In this document: positions 8,252 to 14,972 of the stretch, one piece after another
Numbering within the stretch: the stretch's first letter is position 1
Layout of the letters: every line of letters begins with the position of its first letter
Assembly: GCA_041498155.1 (NCBI GenBank)
Contig: JBGQHV010000036.1
Coordinates: forward strand, 1 to 21,870
Source of the DNA: DASTHG01 sp041498155
GTDB taxonomy: Bacteria; Gemmatimonadota; Gemmatimonadetes; Gemmatimonadales; GWC2-71-9
DNA length: 21,870 nucleotides
Reading direction: 5' to 3'
Program-made: the position numbers and the translations under genes
The notes under the pieces: model-generated
What the model saw: only the letters and a program-made list of their open reading frames with translations
Databases searched by the model: none
What the model was told of the DNA's origin: nothing

Positions 8252-8257
8252 TAGATT
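8252..8257 (+). promoter_or_regulatory. -10-like box (TAGATT) six bases before the kgd start
   Basis: TAGATT is followed by GCGAAC and then the GTG start, with no Shine-Dalgarno sequence. This arrangement fits transcription starting at or very near the start codon. The -35 region is poor, so the call rests on the spacing and on similar boxes elsewhere in the window. Confidence 0.35.
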
Positions 8258-8263
8258 GCGAAC

Positions 8264-11200
8264 GTGAGCGAGTTCGTTTTCGGCACCAACAACGCCGCCT
8301 TCGTGCAGGTGATGTACGAGCAGTACCTGCGCGATCCCGCCTCCGTCAGCGACGACTGGCGCCAGCTGTTCGACAACGGGAAGCTGGCGGAGCTGCCGGT
8401 CATTCCGACGAGCCGAAACGAAGTGCTGAGGGAAGAGGGAACGGGGAACGAGGAAGGGACCCTTCCCTCGCCCCTCATCCCTCGTCCCGCAGTCGGCCTG
8501 ACGCCCATCACCGGCCCCGCCGCCCGTCTCGTCCAGAACATGGCCGAGTCGCTCGGCGTCCCCACAGCGACCTCGTTCCGCGACGTCGCCGTCGGCGCGC
8601 TCGACGCGCGGCGCAAGGCGCTCAACGCGCAGCTCGCGGTCCGCGGCCTCAAGCTCTCGTTCACGCACCTCATCGGCTACGCCATCGTCCAGGCGGCGAA
8701 ACAGTTTCCGGCGATGGTCCGGGCCTTCCACGACGTGGACGGCAAGCCGCATCGCTTCGATCCCGACGGGATTCACCTCGGCCTCGCGGTCGATGTCGAG
8801 AAGAAGGACGGCGGCCGGGCGCTCATCGTCCCCGTGATCAAGCACGCCGAGGCGATGGACTTCGCGGGTTTCCACGCCGCCTACGAGTCCCGCGTCGACA
8901 AGGCGCGCACCAACCGCCTCGTGCCCGACGACTTCGCGGGCGCCACGATCACACTCACCAACCCCGGCACGATCGGCACCGTCGCCTCGGTGCCGCGCCT
9001 CATGAAAGGCCAGGGCTCGATCATCGCGACCGGCGCGATCCGCGACGTGGCGGGCGCCAGGGTCATGACGATCACGAGCACGTATGACCATCGCGTGATC
9101 CAAGGTGCCGAGTCGGGGATGTTTCTCCGGCGGTTGGATGCGCTGCTGCAGGGAGAGGATCGGTTCTACGATCTCGCCTTGGAGAGCCTCGGGGTATCGG
9201 GGAGTGGGGAGTTGAGAGTGGTACCATCCGGCCCGCCCTCGAGCGCCGCCACTCCGGTCCAGGCATCGAGCACCACTCCCCACACCCCACTCCCCCGGGA
9301 TGTCGGGATGGGAGTGGAGGATCTCAAGCACGTGGCCGCCGCCATGGGGCTCGTGAAAGCGCACCGCCACTTCGGCCACATGGCCGCGCGGCTCGATCCC
9401 CTCGGCTCCGCGCCCCCCGGCGATCCGGCGCTCGACCCGGGACCGCTCGGACTCACGCCGGAGGTGATGGCCCGGATCCCCGCCGAAGTGCTGCGCATCT
9501 ACGTCCCGGGAAAGACGCTGGCCGAGGCGTACCCGAACCTCCACACCACCTACTGTGGCACGATCGCCTACGAAGTCGAGCACATCGGCAGCCACGAGCA
9601 GCGTCTCTGGCTGCGACAGGTGATCGAATCCGGACTGCACCGCAAACCGCTGACCAAGGACGACAAGAAGAAGCTGTTGGCCCGCCTCACCGCGGTCGAG
9701 ACGCTCGAGCGCTTCCTCCACAAGGCATACCTCGGCCAGAAGCGCTTCTCGATCGAAGGGCTCGACGTCATGGTACCGATGCTCGACCTCACGATCGAGC
9801 TCACCGGCAACGCGGGCGCGCGCGAAGTCGTGATCGGGATGGCGCACCGCGGCCGGTTGAACGTCCTGGCGCACATCGTGAACCTGCCCTACGAGACGAT
9901 CTTCGCGGAGTTCGAAGGCGGCCGCCACGTGGAAGAGACGCTCACGCCGGAAGGCGGCACCGGAGACGTGAAGTACCATCACGGCGCCGAGGGCACCTTC
10001 CGCACGGCGTTCGGCAAGACGGTCACGGTCACCTTGAGTCCCAACCCGAGCCATCTCGAGGCGGTGAACCCGGTGGTCGAGGGCCGGGCGCGGGCGGAGC
10101 AGACGAGCCGCCGCGGTCCGGACGCGCACCACGACGGCACGGTGGCGCTGCCGGTGCTGATTCACGGCGACGCGGCCTTTCCCGGCCAGGGAGGGGTCGC
10201 GGAAACGTTCAACCTGGCCGGCATCAAGGGCTACACGACGGGCGGCACGGTCCACCTCATAGGCAACAACCAGGTCGGCTTCACCACCGACCCGCGCGAA
10301 GGGCGCTCCACCGACTACTCGAGCGATCTCGCCAAGGGCTTCGACGCGCCGATCATCCACGTCAACGCCGACGATCCCGAAGCCTGCCTCGCCGCGGTGC
10401 GGCTCGCGATGATGTATCGCGACAAGTTCCACGGCGACGTCGTGATCGACGTCGTCGGCTATCGCCGCCACGGGCACAACGAGGGCGACGAGCCGTCGTA
10501 CACGCAGCCGCTGATGTACGAGCGCATCCGCCAGACGCCCACCGTCCGCCAGCGCTACGCCGAGCAGCTGGCCGCCGAAGGCATCATGGACGCCGCCGCG
10601 GCCCAGACCGCCACAGACGCCGCGACCGCGCGGCTGCAGGAGATTCAACAGGCGCTCAAGGCCAGCCTCGCCAAGGGGGGCGCCGTCGAAGAGCCGCAGC
10701 GTATCTCGACGCAGTCCGTGGCCGAGCCGGAGACGGCGGTCCGCGCCGAGCTGCTCACCACACTGAACGACCAGTTGCTGCTCGTGCCAGACGGGTTCAC
10801 GGTGAACCCAAAGCTCAAGAAGCAGCTCGAGCGCCGCCGCGACGCCCTGGGGCCCGATGGCGGCATCGAGTGGGCGCACGCCGAGGCGCTGGCATTAGGG
10901 TCGCTGGTGTCCGAAGGGATCCCGATCCGGCTCACGGGGCAGGACACCGAGCGTGGCACGTTCAGCCAGCGGCACCTCGTGCTGCACGACGCGGTCAACG
11001 GACGCCGCTATGCGCCGATAAGACATTTGCCCGGCGCGCGCACGCCGTTCGAGCTGCACAACAGCCCGCTCTCGGAGCTGGCCTGCCTGGGCTTCGAGTA
11101 CGGCTACGCCGTGGCGGCGCCGGAAGCCCTGGTGCTGTGGGAGGCGCAGTTCGGCGACTTCGCCAACGGCGGCGAGATCATCATCGATCAGTTCATCATC

Positions 11201-11893
11201 TCGGGCCTCGCCAAGTGGGGCCAGACCTCGCGCCTCACCCTGCTGTTGCCGCACGGCTACGAAGGCCAGGGCCCGGAGCACTCGAGCGCGCGGCTCGAGC
11301 GGTTTCTCGCCCTCGGGGCCGAAGGGAATATCCGCGTCGCCAACTGCACGACACCGGCGCAGTACTTCCACTTGTTGCGCCGGCAGGCGCGACACGGCGA
11401 GATGCGGCCGCTCATCGTCATGACGCCGAAGAGCCTGCTGCGTCTCCCGGCTGCGACCTCGCGCCTGGCGGACCTCGCCACCGGCCGGTTTCGCGCGGTG
11501 CTGGACGACGCCGCGGCGGCCGAGCGGCGCGACACGATCACCCGGCTCGTGCTGTGCAGCGGGAAAGTGTACTACGACGTCCTGGCATCCCCGGCCCGGG
11601 CGCAGAGCCCGCACGTGGCGATCGGCCGGGTGGAGCTGCTCTACCCCTTCCCCGCCGCCGAGCTCGCCGAGCTGGTGCGCCGCTACCCGAAGCTGACGGA
11701 GGTCGTCTGGGTGCAGGAGGAGCCGCGCAACATGGGCGCGCGCAAGTTCGTGCTGCCCAAGCTGCGCGACCTCACCCCGCCGGCGATCGCGATCAAAGAC
11801 GTGTCGCGGCCCGAGCGCGCCAGTCCGGCCGAAGGGTATCCGGCCGCCCACCAGGCGGAGCAGGCCAGGATCGTGCGCGAGGCGCTGGGCTGA
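8264..11893 (+). CDS. kgd: Multifunctional 2-oxoglutarate decarboxylase/dehydrogenase E1 with fused E2 succinyltransferase domain, 1209 aa
   Basis: This is a Kgd-type fused TCA-cycle enzyme that decarboxylates 2-oxoglutarate with thiamine diphosphate and carries an E2-type acyltransferase domain without a lipoyl domain. A short E1 leader (residues 1-45, FVQVMYEQYLRDPASVSDDWRQLF) is followed by a linker. The E2 catalytic domain (about 80-305) has the active-site motif DHRVIQGAESG with His276. After a second linker come the E1 helical part and the ThDP-binding part (MAHRGRLNVL, HGDAAFPGQG with D636, IGNNQVGFTTDP with N668). The pyrimidine-binding and C-terminal OGDH domains (VQEEPRNMGARKFVLPKL) end the protein. 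Length is close to that of actinobacterial Kgd. The start is a GTG with no Shine-Dalgarno. Both interdomain linkers (about residues 55-76 and 309-346) are encoded by heptad-repeat DNA. Separate E3 or lipoyl-bearing E2 genes are not in the window. Confidence 0.95.
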   Translation: MSEFVFGTNNAAFVQVMYEQYLRDPASVSDDWRQLFDNGKLAELPVIPTSRNEVLREEGTGNEEGTLPSPLIPRPAVGLTPITGPAARLVQNMAESLGVPTATSFRDVAVGALDARRKALNAQLAVRGLKLSFTHLIGYAIVQAAKQFPAMVRAFHDVDGKPHRFDPDGIHLGLAVDVEKKDGGRALIVPVIKHAEAMDFAGFHAAYESRVDKARTNRLVPDDFAGATITLTNPGTIGTVASVPRLMKGQGSIIATGAIRDVAGARVMTITSTYDHRVIQGAESGMFLRRLDALLQGEDRFYDLALESLGVSGSGELRVVPSGPPSSAATPVQASSTTPHTPLPRDVGMGVEDLKHVAAAMGLVKAHRHFGHMAARLDPLGSAPPGDPALDPGPLGLTPEVMARIPAEVLRIYVPGKTLAEAYPNLHTTYCGTIAYEVEHIGSHEQRLWLRQVIESGLHRKPLTKDDKKKLLARLTAVETLERFLHKAYLGQKRFSIEGLDVMVPMLDLTIELTGNAGAREVVIGMAHRGRLNVLAHIVNLPYETIFAEFEGGRHVEETLTPEGGTGDVKYHHGAEGTFRTAFGKTVTVTLSPNPSHLEAVNPVVEGRARAEQTSRRGPDAHHDGTVALPVLIHGDAAFPGQGGVAETFNLAGIKGYTTGGTVHLIGNNQVGFTTDPREGRSTDYSSDLAKGFDAPIIHVNADDPEACLAAVRLAMMYRDKFHGDVVIDVVGYRRHGHNEGDEPSYTQPLMYERIRQTPTVRQRYAEQLAAEGIMDAAAAQTATDAATARLQEIQQALKASLAKGGAVEEPQRISTQSVAEPETAVRAELLTTLNDQLLLVPDGFTVNPKLKKQLERRRDALGPDGGIEWAHAEALALGSLVSEGIPIRLTGQDTERGTFSQRHLVLHDAVNGRRYAPIRHLPGARTPFELHNSPLSELACLGFEYGYAVAAPEALVLWEAQFGDFANGGEIIIDQFIISGLAKWGQTSRLTLLLPHGYEGQGPEHSSARLERFLALGAEGNIRVANCTTPAQYFHLLRRQARHGEMRPLIVMTPKSLLRLPAATSRLADLATGRFRAVLDDAAAAERRDTITRLVLCSGKVYYDVLASPARAQSPHVAIGRVELLYPFPAAELAELVRRYPKLTEVVWVQEEPRNMGARKFVLPKLRDLTPPAIAIKDVSRPERASPAEGYPAAHQAEQARIVREALG
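8428..8490 (+). repeat. Heptad-repeat inverted element 1 inside kgd (9 x 7 bases)
   Basis: The 63 bases divide exactly into nine heptads: four purine-rich units (consensus SRRGGAA, such as GAGGGAA twice), a central GGGACCC, and four pyrimidine-rich units (consensus NYCCCKC, such as TTCCCTC). The two sides are roughly inverse complements. The length is 21 codons, so the frame is kept. It encodes the low-complexity linker EGTGNEEGTLPSPLIPRP between the E1 leader and the E2 domain. Confidence 0.75.
9190..9298 (+). repeat. Heptad-repeat inverted element 2 inside kgd
   Basis: A left arm of five degenerate heptads (9190-9224, best units TCGGGGA and GTGGGGA) and a right arm of four (9271-9298, units CACCACT, CCCCACA, CCCCACT, CCCCCGG) are near inverse complements, separated by 46 bases. 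The region encodes the Ser/Pro/Thr-rich linker between the E2 and E1 parts of Kgd. Confidence 0.65.
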
Positions 11894-12801
11894 GCCGCAC
11901 CACCGTCCTCGCGGCGCTCGGCTGGATCCTCCTCGACGGGTCCTGGGCGCCCGCCCCCCCGTTGCCGGAGCGGTTGCAGGAGCTGAGTGCGGCGGTGCTC
12001 CACGGCCGGCTCTACGTCGCGGGCGGCATCGACTCCACCAATCGGGCCAGCGCGCGGGCGTATCGCTTCGACCCCACGGCGAAGCGCTGGGAGCGCATCG
12101 CCGATCTCCCGGCGCCGCGCCATCACATGCCGCTCGCCGTCGTCGGCGACACGCTCTATGCCGTGGGGGGCCTGAACGCCGGTTTCGATGGGCAGGACAA
12201 CCTGTGGACGTACCGTGAAGACCGGAACATCTGGGAAGCCCGCGCCCCGCTGCCGCAAGGCCGCGGCGCGTCGGCGGTCGGCGTGATCGGCGCGACGCTG
12301 ATCGTCGTGGGCGGGCTCGGTCACCGGTTCGCGCATGTCGATTCGACCGCGCTGTACGATCCCGCGACGGACCACTGGCGTGGCGGCGCCCCGATCCCCA
12401 CCGCGCGCGACCACCTCACCGCCCAAGCCGTGGGCGGTGTGCTGTACGCCATCGGCGGCCGGCCGGGGAATCCCGATCGCAACCTGAACGTCGTCGAGGG
12501 GTTCAATCCCGTCACGAACCGCTGGACGACCGCCGCGCCGATGCCCAGCCGCCGCGGCGGCCTCGCGTCGGCGGTGCTGGACGGGCGCATCCACACGTTC
12601 GGGGGGGAGGCCCGCGCCGCGGTGTTCGCGAACCACGAAGCGTACGACCCCGCGAGCGATCGCTGGACCGTCGCCGCTCCCCTGCCCACGGGCCGTCACG
12701 GGCTCGGGGCGGCGACGGTTGGGAGCCGGATCTATCTGGTCGGCGGCGGACCGCGGGCCGGGTTCTCCCAGACGGCGCTAGTCGAAGTTTTCGCTCCCTG
12801 A
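11890..12801 (+). CDS. Secreted kelch-repeat beta-propeller protein, 303 aa, probable CTG start
   Basis: Six kelch repeats fill the protein, each with the diagnostic double glycine (YVAGGID, YAVGGLN, IVVGGLG, YAIGGRP, HTFGGEA, YLVGGGP) and later Tyr/Trp pairs (such as YDPATDHW, YDPASDRW). It should fold as a six-bladed propeller used for binding, or rarely for galactose-oxidase-like catalysis; no copper ligands are evident. No ATG, GTG or TTG opens the frame before a signal-like segment, so I place the start at CTG 11890, which overlaps the kgd stop as CTGA. GAGG lies seven bases upstream. This gives SRTTVLAALGWILLDGSWA, a short signal peptide with a good cleavage site (SWA/PAPP). The alternative TTG at 11962 would remove the signal. 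The gene is translationally linked to kgd and ends one base from the convergent binding-protein gene. Confidence 0.8.
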   Translation: MSRTTVLAALGWILLDGSWAPAPPLPERLQELSAAVLHGRLYVAGGIDSTNRASARAYRFDPTAKRWERIADLPAPRHHMPLAVVGDTLYAVGGLNAGFDGQDNLWTYREDRNIWEARAPLPQGRGASAVGVIGATLIVVGGLGHRFAHVDSTALYDPATDHWRGGAPIPTARDHLTAQAVGGVLYAIGGRPGNPDRNLNVVEGFNPVTNRWTTAAPMPSRRGGLASAVLDGRIHTFGGEARAAVFANHEAYDPASDRWTVAAPLPTGRHGLGAATVGSRIYLVGGGPRAGFSQTALVEVFAP

Positions 12802-12802
12802 C

Positions 12803-13921
12803 TCACGGCTGCCACTCGGTTACCAGCCGCCCGTTGCGCACCACGGCGATCAGGATCGGCTTGCCGGGAACGTCGCCCGCAGCGTCGAACGCGATCCGGC
12901 CGGTGACGCCCTCGTAGGCCGGACGGTCGTGCCCCAGCGCGGCCAGATAGTCCCGCACGGCGTCGCGATGCGCGCCGACTTGCCCGATCGCCTGCGCGAG
13001 CAGCATGATAACATCGTAGGCGCCGGCGCCGCGGTGGTCGGGACGCTGCCCGTAGGCCCGGGCGTAGGCGGTCACAAACGCGTCGTTCTTGTCGCCGGCG
13101 CGGTCGGACAGATACGTCACCGATATCCGCACCCCTTCGGCGAGCGGGCCGTCGGCCTCGATGCCGACCAGGGCGTCGCCGCCGATCACCGGCCACGTGA
13201 CCCCGGTGGAGCGCAGCTCCCGCAACACCGCCTCCGCTTCCACGCGCTGGGTCGCGAGCACAAGCACGTCGGGTCCGCCCGCGCGTCGCAGGCGCGAAAG
13301 AAACGGCTCCGGAGAGCCGTGCGTCACGAGATACGGATCCTGCTCGAGCACAGTCCCGCCCAGACTGGTGAACTCGCTCACGAACGTGCGGCGCACGCCG
13401 CGCCCGTAGTCGTCGTCGGTATAAATCACCGCCGCGCGGGCGGCGTTAAGCCGTTGGCGGGCGAACCGCGCCAGCTGGGTGCCGTGGGCCAGGTCCGAGG
13501 GGCAGATGCGGAACAGCCAGGGCGAGAGCCCCGAAAGGTCGGGACTCGAGGCCGACGGCGTGATCAGGGGAATCGGGCCGCCCCGGCCGGTGTAGACGCC
13601 GAGCGCCGCCCGGGTGGGGCCGGAGGAGAGATGGCCCACGACCGCCACCACCCGATCGCTGTCCACGAACGCCTTGGCGTCGCGCACGGCGATCGCTTCC
13701 TCGCTCGAGTCGTCGGCGAACACGAGACGCACCGGGCGACCGCCGATCCCCCCGCGGTCGTTGAGCTGTCGAGCGGCGAGCTGCGCCGCGAGCCGCATCG
13801 ACGCACCGCGCGATTCACTGAATGGGCCGGCCACACCGATGTAGATGGGATCACGACCCGCGGCGCAGGACACGGCGACCAGACCGGCCACGAGGTCCAC
13901 GAATCGGACGAAACGCTTCAC
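12803..13921 (-). CDS. Periplasmic ligand-binding lipoprotein (LivK-like, Peripla_BP_6), 372 aa
   Basis: This looks like a branched-chain amino acid-type ABC transporter substrate-binding protein. It starts at a GTG (13921). Its signal peptide has a weak lipobox, AVSC (Cys19). The type I binding fold is evident: IYIGVAGPFSESRGASMRLAAQLAARQLNDRGGIGGRPVRLVFADDSS, then VVAVVGHLSSGPTRAAL, the ligand-site ITPSASSPDLS, and AAVIYTDDDYGRG at the start of lobe 2. It ends in the usual VTGRIAFDAAGDVPGKPILIAVVRNGRLV. Length is normal. No permease or ATPase genes are adjacent, so it may serve a transporter encoded elsewhere or act as a sensor. It is convergent with the kelch gene and divergent from the YggT gene, with a 63-base gap. 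Confidence 0.88.
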   Translation of the reverse strand: MKRFVRFVDLVAGLVAVSCAAGRDPIYIGVAGPFSESRGASMRLAAQLAARQLNDRGGIGGRPVRLVFADDSSEEAIAVRDAKAFVDSDRVVAVVGHLSSGPTRAALGVYTGRGGPIPLITPSASSPDLSGLSPWLFRICPSDLAHGTQLARFARQRLNAARAAVIYTDDDYGRGVRRTFVSEFTSLGGTVLEQDPYLVTHGSPEPFLSRLRRAGGPDVLVLATQRVEAEAVLRELRSTGVTWPVIGGDALVGIEADGPLAEGVRISVTYLSDRAGDKNDAFVTAYARAYGQRPDHRGAGAYDVIMLLAQAIGQVGAHRDAVRDYLAALGHDRPAYEGVTGRIAFDAAGDVPGKPILIAVVRNGRLVTEWQP

Positions 13922-13972
13922 ACGCTAATGTGTGAGGAAGGGCGCTGACACGCCACCCGCCCCCGAGCTATC

Positions 13973-13978
13973 TATACA
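13973..13978 (+). promoter_or_regulatory. -10-like box (TATACA) six bases before the YggT start
   Basis: The AT-rich stretch CTATCTATACA stands out in GC-rich surroundings and ends six bases before the ATG at 13985. No Shine-Dalgarno sequence lies between. It is a candidate promoter for the three-gene membrane operon, with an alternative hexamer four bases to the left. Confidence 0.35.
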
Positions 13979-13984
13979 CGCACG

Positions 13985-14563
13985 ATGGTGCCCGACCGCG
14001 TCCTCCTCCTGATCCGCTACGCCGTCTTTGCGGTGTTCGCCCTGGCCGTGCTGGTGGCGCTGGCGAGCTGGCTCGTGCGCACGCGACGCCTGTCCCCGTT
14101 CGGGCTCGTCGGGCGAGCCCTGCGCAACGCCACGGATCCCCTGATGCGGCCCGTGGAGCGACGCGTGGTGCGATCCGGCGGCAACCCCGTGCAGGCCGGG
14201 TGGTGGCTCATCATCGGGGTCGCGATCATCGGCGTCCTCGTCGTATCGCTCGCGCAATGGATCGTGAATTCGATGTCGACCCTCACCGGAACCGCGCACG
14301 CCGGCGGGCGCGCCATGCTGGTGCTGGCGATCGGCATCGTGTACGACATTCTCTTCTATGCCATCGTAGTGCGGGTCATCGCCTCCTGGCTGGGCCGATT
14401 CCGCTATTCGCCCTGGCTGCGGCCGGTGTATTGGCTCACCGATTGGATCGTCGAGCCGATCCGGCGAGTGCTGCCGGCGTTCGGACCCTTCGATTTCAGT
14501 CCGCTCGTGGCGTTGCTGGTGTTGTGGGCGTTGAAGCAGTTCGTGTTCTTGGTGCTGCTATAA
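13985..14563 (+). CDS. YggT-family membrane protein with two YggT repeats, 192 aa
   Basis: The protein has about four hydrophobic segments (residues 6-30, 70-94, 107-131 and 172-191). Two copies of the YggT pattern are visible: SPFGLVGRALRNATDPLMRPVERR, and SPWLRPVYWLTDWIVEPIRRVLPAFGPFDFSPLVALLVL. The family (YggT/YlmG) is found in the inner membrane and plastid envelope and is linked to division, membrane organisation or osmotic tolerance, but its biochemistry is not settled. The DUF167 (YggU) gene directly downstream repeats the yggT-yggU pairing of E. coli and supports the call. The stop is 11 bases before the next start. Confidence 0.88.
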   Translation: MVPDRVLLLIRYAVFAVFALAVLVALASWLVRTRRLSPFGLVGRALRNATDPLMRPVERRVVRSGGNPVQAGWWLIIGVAIIGVLVVSLAQWIVNSMSTLTGTAHAGGRAMLVLAIGIVYDILFYAIVVRVIASWLGRFRYSPWLRPVYWLTDWIVEPIRRVLPAFGPFDFSPLVALLVLWALKQFVFLVLL

Positions 14564-14574
14564 AGGCGCTAATT

Positions 14575-14826
14575 GTGCACGTGGTGCCGCGGGCGAAGAT
14601 CACGCAGGTCGCCGGCCGGCATGGGGACGCGGTCCGGATCCGGCTCGCCGCGCCGCCGGTGGATGGCGCCGCCAACGCCGAGCTCGTACGCTTCCTCGCC
14701 GAGCGCCTCGGCGTGCCGCAGAGCGCGGTGACGATCGTCCGGGGTGCGACCGCCCGGCGCAAGACAGTCGCCATCCTCGGCGTGACCGCGGAAGCCGCGG
14801 GCCGGGTCCTCCTCGAGGAGCCATGA
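14575..14826 (+). CDS. DUF167 (YggU-like) protein, 83 aa, GTG start
   Basis: The sequence matches the small alpha/beta DUF167 family: VPRAKITQVAGRHGDAVRIRLAAPPVDGAANAELVRFLAERLGV, then SAVTIVRGATARRKTVAI. The core PPVDGAAN and the G-x-T-x-RRK segments are diagnostic. Its molecular role is unknown. I chose GTG 14575 because it gives the family's usual N-terminus (HVVPRA) and has AAAGG about eight bases upstream. It follows the YggT gene closely and overlaps the next gene by four bases (ATGA), so the three are probably one operon. Confidence 0.88.
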   Translation: MHVVPRAKITQVAGRHGDAVRIRLAAPPVDGAANAELVRFLAERLGVPQSAVTIVRGATARRKTVAILGVTAEAAGRVLLEEP

Positions 14827-14972
14827 GACTACTCAAGACGCTGGTCAGCTTCGTCGTAGGAACGCTCGTCGGTGTGCTCGGCAACCAGCTGTTCGGCGCG
14901 TTCGGGATGATTCTCGGATTCGTCGCGGGCGGCGTCGCCGCCTGGTGGGTTGTCAGGCGCCTGGGCTACTGA
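14823..14972 (+). CDS. Small glycine-rich membrane protein, 49 aa
   Basis: The ATG overlaps the DUF167 stop as ATGA, indicating translational coupling. The peptide starts MRLLKTL and then has two hydrophobic stretches rich in Gly spaced for helix packing (VGTLVGVLGNQLFGAFG and ILGFVAGGVAAWWVV), ending in RRLGY. It looks like a one- or two-helix inner-membrane protein with glycine-zipper features. I do not recognise a named family. Its last seven bases overlap the end of cydB on the other strand. The start overlap, positive-inside N-terminus and clean stop make it convincing despite its size. Confidence 0.7.
   Translation: MRLLKTLVSFVVGTLVGVLGNQLFGAFGMILGFVAGGVAAWWVVRRLGY

Noticed and set aside
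8428..9298. The heptad tracts read as a CRISPR array or as transposon ends
   Set aside because: There are no unique spacers of constant size, no transposase and no clear target duplication. The units are seven bases long and degenerate.
8198..10879. An 893-codon open frame antisense to kgd
   Set aside because: Kgd is unmistakable on the other strand. The antisense product has low-complexity Arg/Asp/Val/His composition and no motifs.
10870..11889. The long upstream part of the frame that contains the kelch gene
   Set aside because: Before 11890 this frame is an Arg/Ala-rich shadow of kgd. Only the part from CTG 11890 shows a signal peptide and kelch repeats.
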